From Alphaproteobacteria bacterium AO1-B (GTDB taxonomy: Bacteria; Pseudomonadota; Alphaproteobacteria; Rhizobiales; Stappiaceae): 64,000 nt of DNA. This document shows, one piece after another, positions 35,270 to 43,909 of the stretch. The stretch is from positions 124,001-188,000 of the forward strand of contig MLAX01000006.1 of assembly GCA_001890945.1 (NCBI GenBank). The letters run 5' to 3'. The notes below the pieces were generated by a model. It saw only the letters and a program-made list of their open reading frames with translations, did not search any database and was not told the DNA's origin. The stretch's first letter is position 1. The number at the start of each line of letters is the position of its first letter. The translations under genes were made by a program, and so were the position numbers.

Positions 35270-36058
35270 ATGTTCAAGAAACTTGCAGGAGCGGCTGGAA
35301 TAGCCATCACAGCCCTGACACTGGCAATTGCACCAGCGTCTGCCGAACTGAAGGACATTCTGGAAGCGGGAACAGTCAAAATCGCCATTCCTGAAAACTT
35401 TCCGCCTTTCGGTTCGCTCGGCGCGGAAGGTGAGTATGTCGGCTATGATGTTGATGTCGCAAAGATGATCGCAGAAGATCTCGGCGTTGAACTGGAACTG
35501 GTTCCAGTGACCTCAAAACAGCGCATTCCGTTCCTGGAGACCGATCGGGTGGATCTGGTCATCTCCACTTTGGGCGCAAATCCTGAACGCGCCAAATCCA
35601 TCTGGTTTTCTCATGCCTACGCTCCCTTCTTTTCGGGTGCCTTTGCAAAGCCGGATGTCAGCGTGACAACCATTTCTGATTTTGCCGGCAAGAAAATCGC
35701 GGTGACCGGCGGGACCCTCGAAGATCTCGCGATCACTGAGGACGCTCCGGAAGAGGCGGAGATCATCCGTTTTGGTGACAACGCCGCCACGATCGCAGCA
35801 TACGTTTCCGGTCAGGCAGATGTCATCGTCACCGGCAACATGGTTGCTCTCGGCATCTCCAATGACAATCCGGATTTCAACCTCGAAACCAAATTCGTCA
35901 TCGCGAACTCTCCGTCGTTCATTGGCGTGAAAACAGGCAACATTGACCTCTTGCAGTGGGTCAATGTGTTTGTTCTGCATAAGAAGCTGAACGGCAAATT
36001 GAATGAACTGTCTGAAACATGGCTGAAAACACCCCTGCCGCCGCTCCCGGCGCTGTAA
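35270..36058 (+). CDS. Amino-acid-type periplasmic solute-binding protein
   Basis: A 262-residue family 3 binding protein with a signal peptide (AGAAGIAITALTLAIAPASAE). The lobe pattern is typical: TVKIAIPENFPPFGSLG, GYDVDVAKMIAEDLGVELELVPVTSKQRIPFLETDRVDLVISTLGANPERA. It captures a polar amino acid or related compound for the two permeases upstream. The ATG at 35270 gives a clean signal peptide. A strong terminator follows. Confidence 0.92.
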   Translation: MFKKLAGAAGIAITALTLAIAPASAELKDILEAGTVKIAIPENFPPFGSLGAEGEYVGYDVDVAKMIAEDLGVELELVPVTSKQRIPFLETDRVDLVISTLGANPERAKSIWFSHAYAPFFSGAFAKPDVSVTTISDFAGKKIAVTGGTLEDLAITEDAPEEAEIIRFGDNAATIAAYVSGQADVIVTGNMVALGISNDNPDFNLETKFVIANSPSFIGVKTGNIDLLQWVNVFVLHKKLNGKLNELSETWLKTPLPPLPAL

Positions 36059-36080
36059 ATTTCAGGCCAGCTATCAAAAA

Positions 36081-36107
36081 AACGCGCGTTGCAAAGCGCG
36101 CGTTTTC
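36081..36107. terminator. Terminator after the amino-acid transporter operon
   Basis: AACGCGCG (36081-36088) pairs perfectly with CGCGCGTT (36097-36104), followed by TT and preceded by a run of A, so it works in both directions between the convergent SBP and MazG-like genes. Confidence 0.85.
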
Positions 36108-36138
36108 CTTTGGTAACCTGCTCGGCGTTCAATTTCGT

Positions 36139-36471
36139 CTAGTCGGTAGCCGGCAACCGTGTTTCCAGTCCGTACTTTTTCGAGGTCGCGTTGAATTTCA
36201 GCGTGACCGCAGCACCAAGGTCGATGCCCATTTGATCGGCGAGCAGATCCAGGGCAATGATTGCGTCGGCCATTTCATTGGCGACATCCTGAAGATCTGC
36301 AGTGGAGCCCTTGATGCCGCGGGTTCCTCGCAAGTATTTCTTCAAGGCTTCCGCGACTTCCCCGAATTCCCCGGCAACTTCCAGCCCGCGAAACGCAATG
36401 TCGGCCTGATCATTGCCGGGCCACTCTTTCTGGCGGGTGATGTTGGCCTGGCGCAGATCGGAAAATTTCAT
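36139..36471 (-). CDS. MazG-like nucleotide pyrophosphohydrolase
   Basis: A 110-residue all-alpha NTP-PPase-like protein: EFGEVAEALKKYLRG and DVANEMADAIIALDLLADQMGIDLGAAV contain the E-x2-E and E-x2-D metal motifs of MazG/dUTPase-like enzymes. It probably hydrolyses a nucleoside triphosphate to the monophosphate. The ATG at 36471 has TTGGAG eight bases upstream. Confidence 0.85.
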   Translation of the reverse strand: MKFSDLRQANITRQKEWPGNDQADIAFRGLEVAGEFGEVAEALKKYLRGTRGIKGSTADLQDVANEMADAIIALDLLADQMGIDLGAAVTLKFNATSKKYGLETRLPATD

Positions 36472-36618
36472 GGGTTTGGCTCCAAGTTTGCGGGGAAGTG
36501 GATACAAAAAACGGCAGCGCACACCCCTTCGCAAGGCTTAAGCGACTTGTCAATTTGCCGGACATGGGAATCGGGCTACCTAAGCCGCAGGTCTTTTTTC
36601 GAACTGCCAGCGATACCC

Positions 36619-37074
36619 ATGATTAGAATTGAAAAAGCCACGCATAGCCAACTGGCCGATATTGTTGCCATCATCAATGCCGGGGCGACCAGCGTGCGAA
36701 GAGGCAAGGAGCTTGGCAGTTTTGAGGAGTATCGACCGGCGTTCGAGGCGATGCTGGCGGCTCCCGAAATGGACATCTACGTCGCGCTGGACGCAGCAGG
36801 CGAGGTGATTGGCACATATCAGATCCATTTTCTGAAAGGTCTTGCGTTTCAGGGGCGGCCGCGGGTGGAATTGGAGAGCGTCCATGTGCGCGCGGATCAG
36901 CGGGGCTCCGGCGTTGGCAAGCTCATGATGGCCCATGCTGAGCAGCTTGCTGTTGAGGCTGAGGCGTGTCTGGTGCAACTCACGTCAAACAAGGAACGCG
37001 AAGGCTCCCATCATTTCTACAAGCGTCTCGGTTATGATCAGAGCCACTTGGGCTACAAGAAAATGCTCGTCTGA
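36619..37074 (+). CDS. GNAT-family N-acetyltransferase
   Basis: A 151-residue acetyltransferase with the acetyl-CoA loop VRADQRGSGVGKLMMAHAE (R-x2-G-x-G/A) at about residues 92-110 and a GNAT C-terminal strand (HHFYKRLGYDQSHLGYKKML). The substrate is unknown. The frame runs on upstream to 36019, but that part is antisense to the MazG-like gene; the ATG at 36619 is the family start. Confidence 0.9.
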   Translation: MIRIEKATHSQLADIVAIINAGATSVRRGKELGSFEEYRPAFEAMLAAPEMDIYVALDAAGEVIGTYQIHFLKGLAFQGRPRVELESVHVRADQRGSGVGKLMMAHAEQLAVEAEACLVQLTSNKEREGSHHFYKRLGYDQSHLGYKKMLV

Positions 37075-37094
37075 CCGGCTCTTCAAAAGGAAAT

Positions 37095-37152
37095 GCCCGC
37101 CGCTCTGTCCGAAAATGCGCCACACATTCAAAAGCGGACAGAGCAAGCGGGC
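37095..37152. repeat. Long imperfect hairpin
   Basis: Left arm GCCCGC+C+GCTCTGTCCG (37095-37111) pairs with CGGACAGAGC+AA+GCGGGC (37135-37152), 16 paired bases with one bulge. It sits between the convergent GNAT and DUF2147 genes and may end both transcripts, although no U-tract follows. Confidence 0.6.
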
Positions 37153-37191
37153 TGTGGCCAAACCTTTAAGCTTGGCAAAGCGATAAGCGTC

Positions 37192-37614
37192 TTACTTCAC
37201 GCGGCTCCAGGTCTCCCCTTTACAGATCAGACCGCCCATGACGCAGCCTTCCAGCTTCAGCTTGTTGGCGGACGTCAGTTTGATGAAACCGGTATAGGTC
37301 TTGCCGTCTTCCGCGTTATAGACTTTGCCCTTCCACTGTCCATCCGTACCGGTCGGCTTCATGGATTGAACGATCTGAACGCCAAGCAGCGGGCGGCTCC
37401 GTTTGGAAGCGTCGGGGTTTTGCGTGTCGTTGCGGGGATCGCGCAGCCAGATCAGCTTGCCGCACAGCGCGCCACCGCAAGAGCTGATGCGGATTTTTGA
37501 CGCCCCGTTCGGGCGTTCCCAGTCGCCCTTGGCATCGGCGGCAAAAGACGGTGCAGTGGTAGCTGCGAGCAGTCCGGCAGCCACAAGTGCGGCCGCGGCG
37601 TTGAATTTCAACAT
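37192..37614 (-). CDS. DUF2147 exported protein
   Basis: A 140-residue protein with a signal peptide (AAAALVAAGLLAATTAPSFAAD) and the DUF2147 core: GDWERPNGASKIRISSCGGALCGKL, LLGVQIVQSMK, GKVYNAEDGKTYTGFIKL, LEGCVMGGLICKGETW. These are small periplasmic beta-barrel-like proteins of unknown function. Two cysteine pairs may form disulfides. Confidence 0.9.
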   Translation of the reverse strand: MLKFNAAAALVAAGLLAATTAPSFAADAKGDWERPNGASKIRISSCGGALCGKLIWLRDPRNDTQNPDASKRSRPLLGVQIVQSMKPTGTDGQWKGKVYNAEDGKTYTGFIKLTSANKLKLEGCVMGGLICKGETWSRVK

Positions 37615-37896
37615 GTGTTCCTCCCAAAGCGGAATGACTTCCGTTTACGGAAAGGGAATGTATCGTGGTGTTTCCAGGTTGCATACCCGTAACGTAACGT
37701 CATATGCGCGACTTTTTGCAGTGCTGCGTACACGAGCACGCAGTATTTCGCCCCAAGTAGCCGGGGTGAAAGGTCATGGAGCGCTGTGGAGGTGTCCTGC
37801 TGATCTTTGAACTGGCTAATTTTAGCAGGATTGAAAACCGGGTGCGGGGACCATGTAATAGGGTATCAGTCGTCCTCCGTAATTTGGGCAGGCAGC

Positions 37897-38655
37897 TTGT
37901 ACATTCGAAATGCCGTCGGTCTTGTCGTCATAGGCCTGACCCTCTTGGGGGCCAGCACAAAACCCTTGCATGCCGCCCCAATCCGAGCAGCCACCGACGA
38001 ATGGCCGCCGTTTCGCATCTTAACCGACGAGGGTTTTACCGGGCTGGACCTTGATCTTATCCACGAGGTCGGGAAACGGATTGGAACAGAGATTGACGTG
38101 GTGAGAATGCCGTGGGGGCGGGGGCTGGCCTCCATGCAAACCGGGGCGGTCGATGTCATGACCGGCTTGGCCTACCGCAAGGAGCGGGCCGAATACATCG
38201 CTTACACGGACACACCCTATTATGCGTGCGAGACCGCCTTTTATACGCCCGCGTCACGCCCGGTCAGCATCACTTCTTATGAGGACTTGCGCGAGCATAC
38301 CGTTGGGTTCGTCCTGCATTCCGCCTATTTCGAACAGTTTGATCAGGACACAACGCTCGACAAGCTGGGTGTTGCGGCCGAAAACATTCTCATAGATATG
38401 ACCAAGCGCGGACGCCTTGATGTGATGATCGGCACCGACTGCCAGGTTGACTATTACCTCAAGACCCAAGGGCTTGGAGACCGGATCGTCAAAATCGAGT
38501 ACCGCCCGGGCAATACGGTCAATCTGTTTCTCGGCGTTTCCCGGCAATCTGAGTGGGCCGAGCGGGTGGATGAGCTGAATACGATTGTGAAAGACCTGGT
38601 GGATGAGGGCATCGTCGATGCGTTTGCCCGCCGGTACTACGACAATCCGTCCTAA
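37897..38655 (+). CDS. Orphan family 3 periplasmic binding protein
   Basis: A product of about 252 residues. A hydrophobic signal segment (AVGLVVIGLTLLGASTKPLHAA) precedes the SBP core IRAATDEWPPFRILTDEGFTGLDLDLIHEVGKRIG, and later DVMTGLAYRKERAEYIAYTD. Relatives bind amino acids or act as sensory proteins. The start is uncertain: TTG at 37897 leaves a clean signal peptide. No permease or ATPase gene is near. Confidence 0.8.
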   Translation: MYIRNAVGLVVIGLTLLGASTKPLHAAPIRAATDEWPPFRILTDEGFTGLDLDLIHEVGKRIGTEIDVVRMPWGRGLASMQTGAVDVMTGLAYRKERAEYIAYTDTPYYACETAFYTPASRPVSITSYEDLREHTVGFVLHSAYFEQFDQDTTLDKLGVAAENILIDMTKRGRLDVMIGTDCQVDYYLKTQGLGDRIVKIEYRPGNTVNLFLGVSRQSEWAERVDELNTIVKDLVDEGIVDAFARRYYDNPS

Positions 38656-39054
38656 TTCCTCCCACTGATCACCATCACAACCTGATCCAACAGGGGCTTT
38701 TCCAGCGTGTGGGGCAATCCCGCTGCGTCTGAAAGATCGCGCTCTTCACGGCTTTTGTTTTTCCTGTTCTCGGCTGAAAAAAATGTTCAATCGATCTTTT
38801 GGTGAATCCAATATGAATCCATCCTGTCAAATTTTGCGATAATGTTATTGAAAACACACAGCAATTCGTTACGCTATGGTTGTTATCCGGTAAATTTCAG
38901 ACTTACTTAAATTATTGTTCGGATTTCATTAAATCTGTTTTTTAACTGCCTCTTTAAGCGCTCCTGATGAAGTAACCCTCATGAAACGGCGGGAAAAGCT
39001 TCAGATAAGCTTTCGTTTCTAGGGAAGTCTTGTAGACAAAAAGGGGAGAGCGTT
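38656..39054. other. Gene-free, AT-rich stretch
   Basis: 399 bases between the orphan SBP and the Sel1-like gene, clearly AT-rich from about 38770 to 38960. No gene is seen. It must carry the promoter of the Sel1-like gene. A short palindrome, GATTT-CATT-AAATC, lies near 38924-38937. Nothing else is recognised. Confidence 0.5.
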
Positions 39055-39324
39055 ATGGCTCGCTATGAAATACATTCCGACGACATGGCCATCATGGGCG
39101 AAAAGCCGATGACAGCTGACATTCTGTTCCAGATGGGGCTGGACAGCGCCTGTGGCCGTCACGGCACGACAGACCTCGTGACAGCGCACAAGTGGTTCAA
39201 TATTGCTGCTTTGAAGGGCAACCAGGAAGCTGTGCGCTATCGCAAGGAAATTTCCGGTGAAATGAGTTCCTCCGAGATCGCAGAAGCGCAACGCTCTGCG
39301 CGCGAATGGCTGTCGATGCATTGA
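39055..39324 (+). CDS. Sel1-like repeat small protein
   Basis: An 89-residue protein with one Sel1/TPR-like unit (ILFQMGLDSACGRHG, VTAHKWFNIAALKGNQEAVRYRKEI) and the ending AQRSAREWLSMH. A GGGGAGAG site precedes the ATG. Similar short proteins are common in Hyphomicrobiales; they are thought to mediate protein contacts. The function is unknown. Confidence 0.75.
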   Translation: MARYEIHSDDMAIMGEKPMTADILFQMGLDSACGRHGTTDLVTAHKWFNIAALKGNQEAVRYRKEISGEMSSSEIAEAQRSAREWLSMH

Positions 39325-39418
39325 TTGCGTACAAGGCTGCCGGCCAAACGGCACCTTCATCCAACGGTCTATCCTGACGCGGCGCAGATGTTATCGCCGC
39401 GTCACCACATTTCAGCAC

Positions 39419-40207
39419 TCATTGAACTGCAGCCAGTCCATGGTCATCCCAGAGGATTTCGGGGACCAGCGGACCGAGGACAAATTGAAAGTCCATCACC
39501 CGATCGCCCGCCTCATTCAACAGGCAGCGGTAGGCGATTTCATACCAGTCTCCCTGGCTGCGCACAGCGCCCGCCGGAGCGTAGAGTTCCATGCCGCGTT
39601 GAACCGTCGTCTTAAGGGCATAGGGCACCAGCCGGTCTGGCCGAAGCCCTTGCGAATGCACCCCCACTTGTTCCATCGCTTCCAGAGCGCAGAGTTGTTC
39701 TCTTCTATCAAGGCCTGTCACCGTCTCTAGGGCCGCACGCGCCTGAGCCGAGCGCGGGTCCTGTAAAACCAGAGCGCTCCGAAGCTGTTTTGCCGTGACC
39801 CAATTCTCCGCCGTCCGCCAATCGGATTCTTCCGCCCTTTCAGTTTCAAGGCTAATTCCCAGCACTGCGATAGCGGCATCATATGGTGTTGCGTCTGGTT
39901 GAGCGGCGGATATTGTTCGCTCATGAAAGACGGAGGAACCGATGGCAGGGGAGGTCGCAGTCAGTCTCACGATCTCTACCGCGATTGGTGTCGGCGCATC
40001 CGGAAGAGCGAATCCGGAGGGACGGAGGTTGGCAAGGATCAGAAAAACGGTGACATGCAGCCACAGAGCGCACAGTCCGGGAAAATGACTGACAATCAGT
40101 CTGTCTAGAAAGGTTGGCGGCGCAGCGTGAATCGGATCGTTCCCAGCTCTGAAAAATCCATCCAGAGATGTAAAATGCGGCCAAATTCCGTAAGATTGCG
40201 GTCGCGC
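39419..40207 (-). CDS. DUF930-like protein; start codon unclear
   Basis: The C-terminal 100 residues match the DUF930 pattern: LCALEAMEQVGVH, LRPDRLVPYALKTT, GAVRSQGDWYEIAYRCLL, DFQFVLGPLVPEILWDDH. The first ordinary start codon, GTG at 39970, would drop an upstream in-frame hydrophobic segment (WLHVTVFLILANLRPSG, about 40063-40013) that would be the N-terminal membrane helix. The frame stays open to a TAG at 40208-40210 without any ATG, GTG or TTG upstream of 39970. Either a rare start (CTG 40099 or ATT 40096) is used or the N-terminus is damaged. Coordinates give the open frame, not a proven start. Confidence 0.5.
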   Translation of the reverse strand, partial: ARPQSYGIWPHFTSLDGFFRAGNDPIHAAPPTFLDRLIVSHFPGLCALWLHVTVFLILANLRPSGFALPDAPTPIAVEIVRLTATSPAIGSSVFHERTISAAQPDATPYDAAIAVLGISLETERAEESDWRTAENWVTAKQLRSALVLQDPRSAQARAALETVTGLDRREQLCALEAMEQVGVHSQGLRPDRLVPYALKTTVQRGMELYAPAGAVRSQGDWYEIAYRCLLNEAGDRVMDFQFVLGPLVPEILWDDHGLAAVQ

Positions 40208-40262
40208 CTATGCGTCTCGTACCGCATTAGGTCTGGTTGGCCGGAAGCCTTCGGCATGGTCA

Positions 40263-41024
40263 TCAGTTCATGACCCGGTGCCGGTTGAGGATCTGCTCAT
40301 AAGTGCCATCCGCTTTGATTGCCTTAAGGCCGTTCTTTAAAGACTGGATGAGCTCCGGGTCGCTGTCTTTGTTGATGGCCATGTAGAGACCGCCGCTGAT
40401 ATCGTCCAGGCGGTAGATCCGATCAAACAAAGCCGGATCGATGTCTTCCAAATCGAGGTAGTACTGGAAAGCGGCTTCGTCGAAGGCGATGAGATCCAGC
40501 CGGCTGAGCGCCAGTTTCCGGATGTTCAAGACATCTTCACCCACGATATCGAGATTGGTGAAGTTTTGGCTCTTAAGATATTGGTATATCACGTCTTCGA
40601 CTGAAACGCCGATGCTGTAGTCCTTTGCATCGGACAATGACTCGATGGTCAGATCTGTCCCGCTGGCCAGTTTGTAAAGGGACGTGTTGTAGGGTGCGAT
40701 GACGCCGATCCACTCAAAAAGATCTTCCCGTTCCGGGATCCGGCCGATCGAAAAGATGACCGTGTTCCTGGTGTTCTGCGCGGTCAGATAGGCCCGCGCC
40801 CACGGTAAAAACAGGAATTCGGCGGTCAGTCCGGCTTGTGCAAGAACGGCCTGCACGACCTCACTGGAAAGACCTTTGGCAGAGCCATTGTTCGAATAGT
40901 TGTACGGCGGAAACTCTTCGGTAACAATCGTCATGTCCTGCGCCCGGACCGGGAGCGCACAGCACATGAGTATCAAGGCCGCGCGCAATGGGCGCGCCAG
41001 TGAGGAAAGATACGCAGAAACCAT
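40263..41024 (-). CDS. Orphan family 3 periplasmic binding protein
   Basis: A 253-residue protein with a signal peptide (LRAALILMCCALPVRAQ) and the SBP core MTIVTEEFPPYNYSNNGSAKGLSSEVVQAVLAQAG, FSIGRIPEREDLFEWIG and DYSIGVSVED. Relatives bind amino acids; many such proteins in this clade have no transporter genes beside them, as here. It ends 52 bases from the DUF930-like frame on the same strand. Confidence 0.85.
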   Translation of the reverse strand: MVSAYLSSLARPLRAALILMCCALPVRAQDMTIVTEEFPPYNYSNNGSAKGLSSEVVQAVLAQAGLTAEFLFLPWARAYLTAQNTRNTVIFSIGRIPEREDLFEWIGVIAPYNTSLYKLASGTDLTIESLSDAKDYSIGVSVEDVIYQYLKSQNFTNLDIVGEDVLNIRKLALSRLDLIAFDEAAFQYYLDLEDIDPALFDRIYRLDDISGGLYMAINKDSDPELIQSLKNGLKAIKADGTYEQILNRHRVMN

Positions 41025-41395
41025 GGCTCAATACCGCCGCAAATCCTGAGCGCCTGCAAGCTGTGAAATCTGTCAGGAACTGCGGTTTTGGTATCGATTT
41101 GGCACTTTGCGTGCCGGGACAATTCACGCGCAATCGAACCTGCGCGCGGCCAAAACCCCAAAATATCTTGAAATAAACAGACGCGTCCTGGCGGGGTTGA
41201 CCGCCTGAAATCAATCTCCCGGATCCGGCGCTTCTAATTTACCGTTGCAAGACTTTCGGGACTGGCGGTCAAACAGGCAGGAACCGCACCGTGTGTGCCG
41301 GGGGAAGACAGAACCGGCGTCTGTTCGTGGAAAAACCGGGCCAAGTCAAAAATCCCCTTGAACTCATGGGCTTTTGTTCGTACACGGGGCCTACC
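41025..41395. other. Gene-free stretch before the tRNA
   Basis: 371 bases between the leftward orphan SBP gene and the rightward tRNA-Ser gene. It must contain the SBP promoter and a tRNA promoter; a candidate for the latter is given separately. No gene is supported; the open frames are short and have no coding character. Confidence 0.6.
41358..41386 (+). promoter_or_regulatory. Candidate tRNA-Ser promoter
   Basis: TTGAAC (41358-41363) and TACACG (41381-41386) are 17 bp apart, with the tRNA starting 10 bases further on and a GC-rich discriminator (GGGCC) between. A reasonable sigma70-type promoter but not a strong consensus match. Confidence 0.4.
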
Positions 41396-41485
41396 GGAGA
41401 GGTGGCCGAGTGGTCGAAGGCGCTCCCCTGCTAAGGGAGTAGGCGGGCAACCGTCTCGAGGGTTCGAATCCCTTCCTCTCCGCCA
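41396..41485 (+). tRNA. tRNA-Ser(GCU)
   Basis: 90 bases that fold as a class II tRNA. The acceptor arms GGAGAGG and CCTCTCC pair perfectly, the discriminator is G and CCA is encoded. The anticodon loop is CTGCTAA (GCT) on a CTCCC/GGGAG stem. A long variable arm follows, and the T-arm has GGTTCGAATCC. It reads AGC/AGT serine codons. Confidence 0.97.
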
Positions 41486-41589
41486 CTTTACTTCCAGAAC
41501 AACACGGATATGAACGCGCTGCGCCCCAGGAAACGGGTCAACGGCGGTTATGATCTGTTGCCTATCGAGCCGGCGCCGGTTTCCAGCTC

Positions 41590-41859
41590 TCAGCGCACTT
41601 TCAGATCGCTTTTTGGTTTTGGGGTGTCGGCGGTTTCGGTCCAGGTGAGGCGGAGATCGATGCGGTTGGAGCCGCCGGAGCGCTCGGCGCGGACCCGCAC
41701 CGTGATCAAGCCGCCCGGTTCCAGAACGATCTCTTCATCGCCATCGCTCAAGGTCAGTTCGCCTTTGCCAATGCCCTTGGTCACCGCCTCCAAAAGCGCC
41801 TTGATGGACTTGCGGCTTTGAAGGGACTCGTGGCGGAAACTGCCATCACCGTTTTGCAT
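41590..41859 (-). CDS. Amphi-Trp domain protein
   Basis: An 89-residue protein matching the amphi-Trp domain (FRHESLQSRKSIKALLEAVTKGIGKGELTLSD, IVLEPGGLITVRVRAER, RIDLRLTW, ending in the conserved Trp). The domain is a recurring member of predicted GAK-type gene clusters and is of unknown function. It is the last gene of the leftward operon, 15 bases after the phosphoesterase gene. Confidence 0.88.
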   Translation of the reverse strand: MQNGDGSFRHESLQSRKSIKALLEAVTKGIGKGELTLSDGDEEIVLEPGGLITVRVRAERSGGSNRIDLRLTWTETADTPKPKSDLKVR

Positions 41860-41874
41860 CTAGGCACTCTTTTC

Positions 41875-43194
41875 TCAAAGATGATGTTCTGGCTTGAAAT
41901 GTTTGACCCTTGGATAGTCGGAACTCAAGCCCACAACGTCGCCTGAGGGGAAAATAAGCGTTGCGCCTGCGCCGATACCGGTGAGCCCTTCCAGGCGCCG
42001 GGAGGTCCGGTCCAGCGTGATGTCGCCTTCCAGGTGCAACAGCCCGTTCTTGGACAGGATCCGCTGGCCTTTATGGTTGTTGACGTGGCCCTGAACGATC
42101 ATCTTGATACCCGCCTGATGCAGGAGCTCAACGCCTGAGGCCGTCAGTTGTCCGTCAACCGGCCGGTATTTGGTGCGAACCAGATTGGCAACCGGGCCGG
42201 AATAAAAGGCAAATGGATCATCTTCGGCTTCCAGCCGGTAGCGCGCGTTGACGGCGGCGGGGCCGTCTTTGGCCAGCAGTGCGCACATGGTGTCATCGAT
42301 CCCGGCATGCAGAAAGACGATGGAACCGATCTGTTCGGCCACATCCATGGCTGAATAAAACCAGCTGTAGGCACCATCCGCGCTTAAAAAGAGATCCCGG
42401 CACCGTAGGGACGCGGCATAGACCTCGCGCATGGTGAGGCCTTCCGCGTCCGCCTGTTTGGCAAACTGTTTTGCCTTTTTCTTCAGCTTCTTGAGCTCTT
42501 TTTCGATCCCCAAGGGCGTCAGATACGGCGCGGCCGCGGCGGGGAACGTTGCCCTCCAGCTCTTGGACGGAAAGATCCGCTCACGGCACTCCGCCTCGTC
42601 CGGCAGGTTTGCAAGGTCTTCCGGTGTCACGTAGCGCGTGTTGATTTCGGCTAAGAGCGGCAGGATCTTGCGGCCCATACGGACAAAAAGGTGCTCGGTC
42701 AGCGGGGCTTTCGGCAGGGTCAGCGCCCGGATCGCAAGGCGCAGTCTCAAATCATGATTTCCCGCAAGCAGATGAACGTCGGCACCCAGATCAAACAGGC
42801 GTTTCAGGGCGTTCAGCATGTCGAGGTTGGACGGGCCCTTGTCGAGACAATCGCCCCCGACGATGACTTTCGCCATCTGGCCGAAGGGCGTCAGGACAAA
42901 CCCGTCGTCAAGGCGGCGGACCGCGCCGGCTGAAACAAGGGAGCGCAAAAAACCGTCGGCATCGGCATGTGGGTCGGAGATAAAGACAACCGGTTTCTCC
43001 GGCCAGGTCCATGTACCGTGCGAGGCGGCAGCGTTCAGACTGTCGCGAACCGCGCCGGCATTGCCGCCTGAATGATCCTCATGGAGGGGCCAGGGTTCCA
43101 GGTTGCGGGGCAGCGCTGCGAGTTCACCCGCATCATCGAAGACAGGCGGCAGCATTGGGTGCGATCTTGCTGCGCGACCGGTATGGACTGCCAT
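41875..43194 (-). CDS. Calcineurin-like metallophosphoesterase
   Basis: A 439-residue protein with the metallophosphoesterase motif series: SDPHAD (residues 73-78), GGDCLDKGP (113-121), GNHD (145-148), a late FLHAGID and VQGHV. An extra, Lys-rich insert (about 230-250) sits inside the catalytic domain. Such enzymes cleave phosphomono- or diesters with two metals; the late 'NNHKGQ' region may shape the substrate pocket. It follows the histidine phosphatase gene by 10 bases. Confidence 0.9.
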   Translation of the reverse strand: MAVHTGRAARSHPMLPPVFDDAGELAALPRNLEPWPLHEDHSGGNAGAVRDSLNAAASHGTWTWPEKPVVFISDPHADADGFLRSLVSAGAVRRLDDGFVLTPFGQMAKVIVGGDCLDKGPSNLDMLNALKRLFDLGADVHLLAGNHDLRLRLAIRALTLPKAPLTEHLFVRMGRKILPLLAEINTRYVTPEDLANLPDEAECRERIFPSKSWRATFPAAAAPYLTPLGIEKELKKLKKKAKQFAKQADAEGLTMREVYAASLRCRDLFLSADGAYSWFYSAMDVAEQIGSIVFLHAGIDDTMCALLAKDGPAAVNARYRLEAEDDPFAFYSGPVANLVRTKYRPVDGQLTASGVELLHQAGIKMIVQGHVNNHKGQRILSKNGLLHLEGDITLDRTSRRLEGLTGIGAGATLIFPSGDVVGLSSDYPRVKHFKPEHHL

Positions 43195-43204
43195 GATTGA
43201 AGGC

Positions 43205-43909
43205 CTAATCGAGCGTCTTATCCGTTAGCTGGCGAATCTTCCACGTCCCGCCAATGTGCGCCCATGTACCATTTTCTATGTGACAGAGATGTAACGGCCG
43301 GGCGTGGTGCATGCTGTATTGAGCGATCTGATCCCGGCTCAAGACACCAAGGAGGTGCGCCGCGTGCCGGAAAGAGGCTCCATGGCCGAAATGCAACGTC
43401 ACCGTTCCAGCACGTTGTTCAGCTGTTGTGCGGGTCAAATGATCCGCAACCCGTTGTCCTGCCATCATCAGGGATTCCGCACCTTGCAGCGGCAGGCAAT
43501 AGTCGCGGTCCGACTTCCATGCCGCGGGAGGCGCGTCAAAACGGGGGTCTTCTTTAAGGACGGTTTCGATCTCATCAAGCGTCAGATTTGCCGCGCTGCC
43601 GACCGAGCGTTCAGCCAGGAAAGGGGTCTGCTCGATGGTCAAGGTGTGCCCGTGTCTGATCAGAACATCACATGCAAGCCTAGCCGTCTGCCAGGCCCGC
43701 AGCTGGCAGGAGGAATAAACGATCGGATTGAGAGACAGGTGTTCGTCTGAGAGCCACTTGGCGAGCTCTTCGCCACAAGAATTGGCTTGCGCTCTGCCCT
43801 TGTCCGTCAGGTGAAAGGGCTGCAGGGCGCTGGGCACATTCTTGCGCTGGTGGTAGTCGCCGTGGCGGATCAAAACCGCGATGGGTCCTGTGGCAGCCGA
43901 TCCGGTCAT
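43205..43909 (-). CDS. Histidine phosphatase (phosphoglycerate-mutase-like)
   Basis: A 234-residue histidine phosphatase with the catalytic RHG at residues 15-17 (LIRHGDY), YSSCQLRAWQTARL for the second arginine and FGHGASFR for the late histidine. The catalytic histidine is phosphorylated in the reaction. The substrate is unknown. Start and the upstream HprK-like stop share ATGA, so expression is coupled. Confidence 0.9.
   Translation of the reverse strand: MTGSAATGPIAVLIRHGDYHQRKNVPSALQPFHLTDKGRAQANSCGEELAKWLSDEHLSLNPIVYSSCQLRAWQTARLACDVLIRHGHTLTIEQTPFLAERSVGSAANLTLDEIETVLKEDPRFDAPPAAWKSDRDYCLPLQGAESLMMAGQRVADHLTRTTAEQRAGTVTLHFGHGASFRHAAHLLGVLSRDQIAQYSMHHARPLHLCHIENGTWAHIGGTWKIRQLTDKTLD

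Noticed and set aside
36019..36618. N-terminal extension of the GNAT gene
   Set aside because: That part is antisense to the MazG-like gene and lacks acetyltransferase sequence; the ATG at 36619 fits the family.
41295..41513. 72-residue frame across the tRNA region
   Set aside because: The same bases form a convincing tRNA-Ser; a coding role is not credible.
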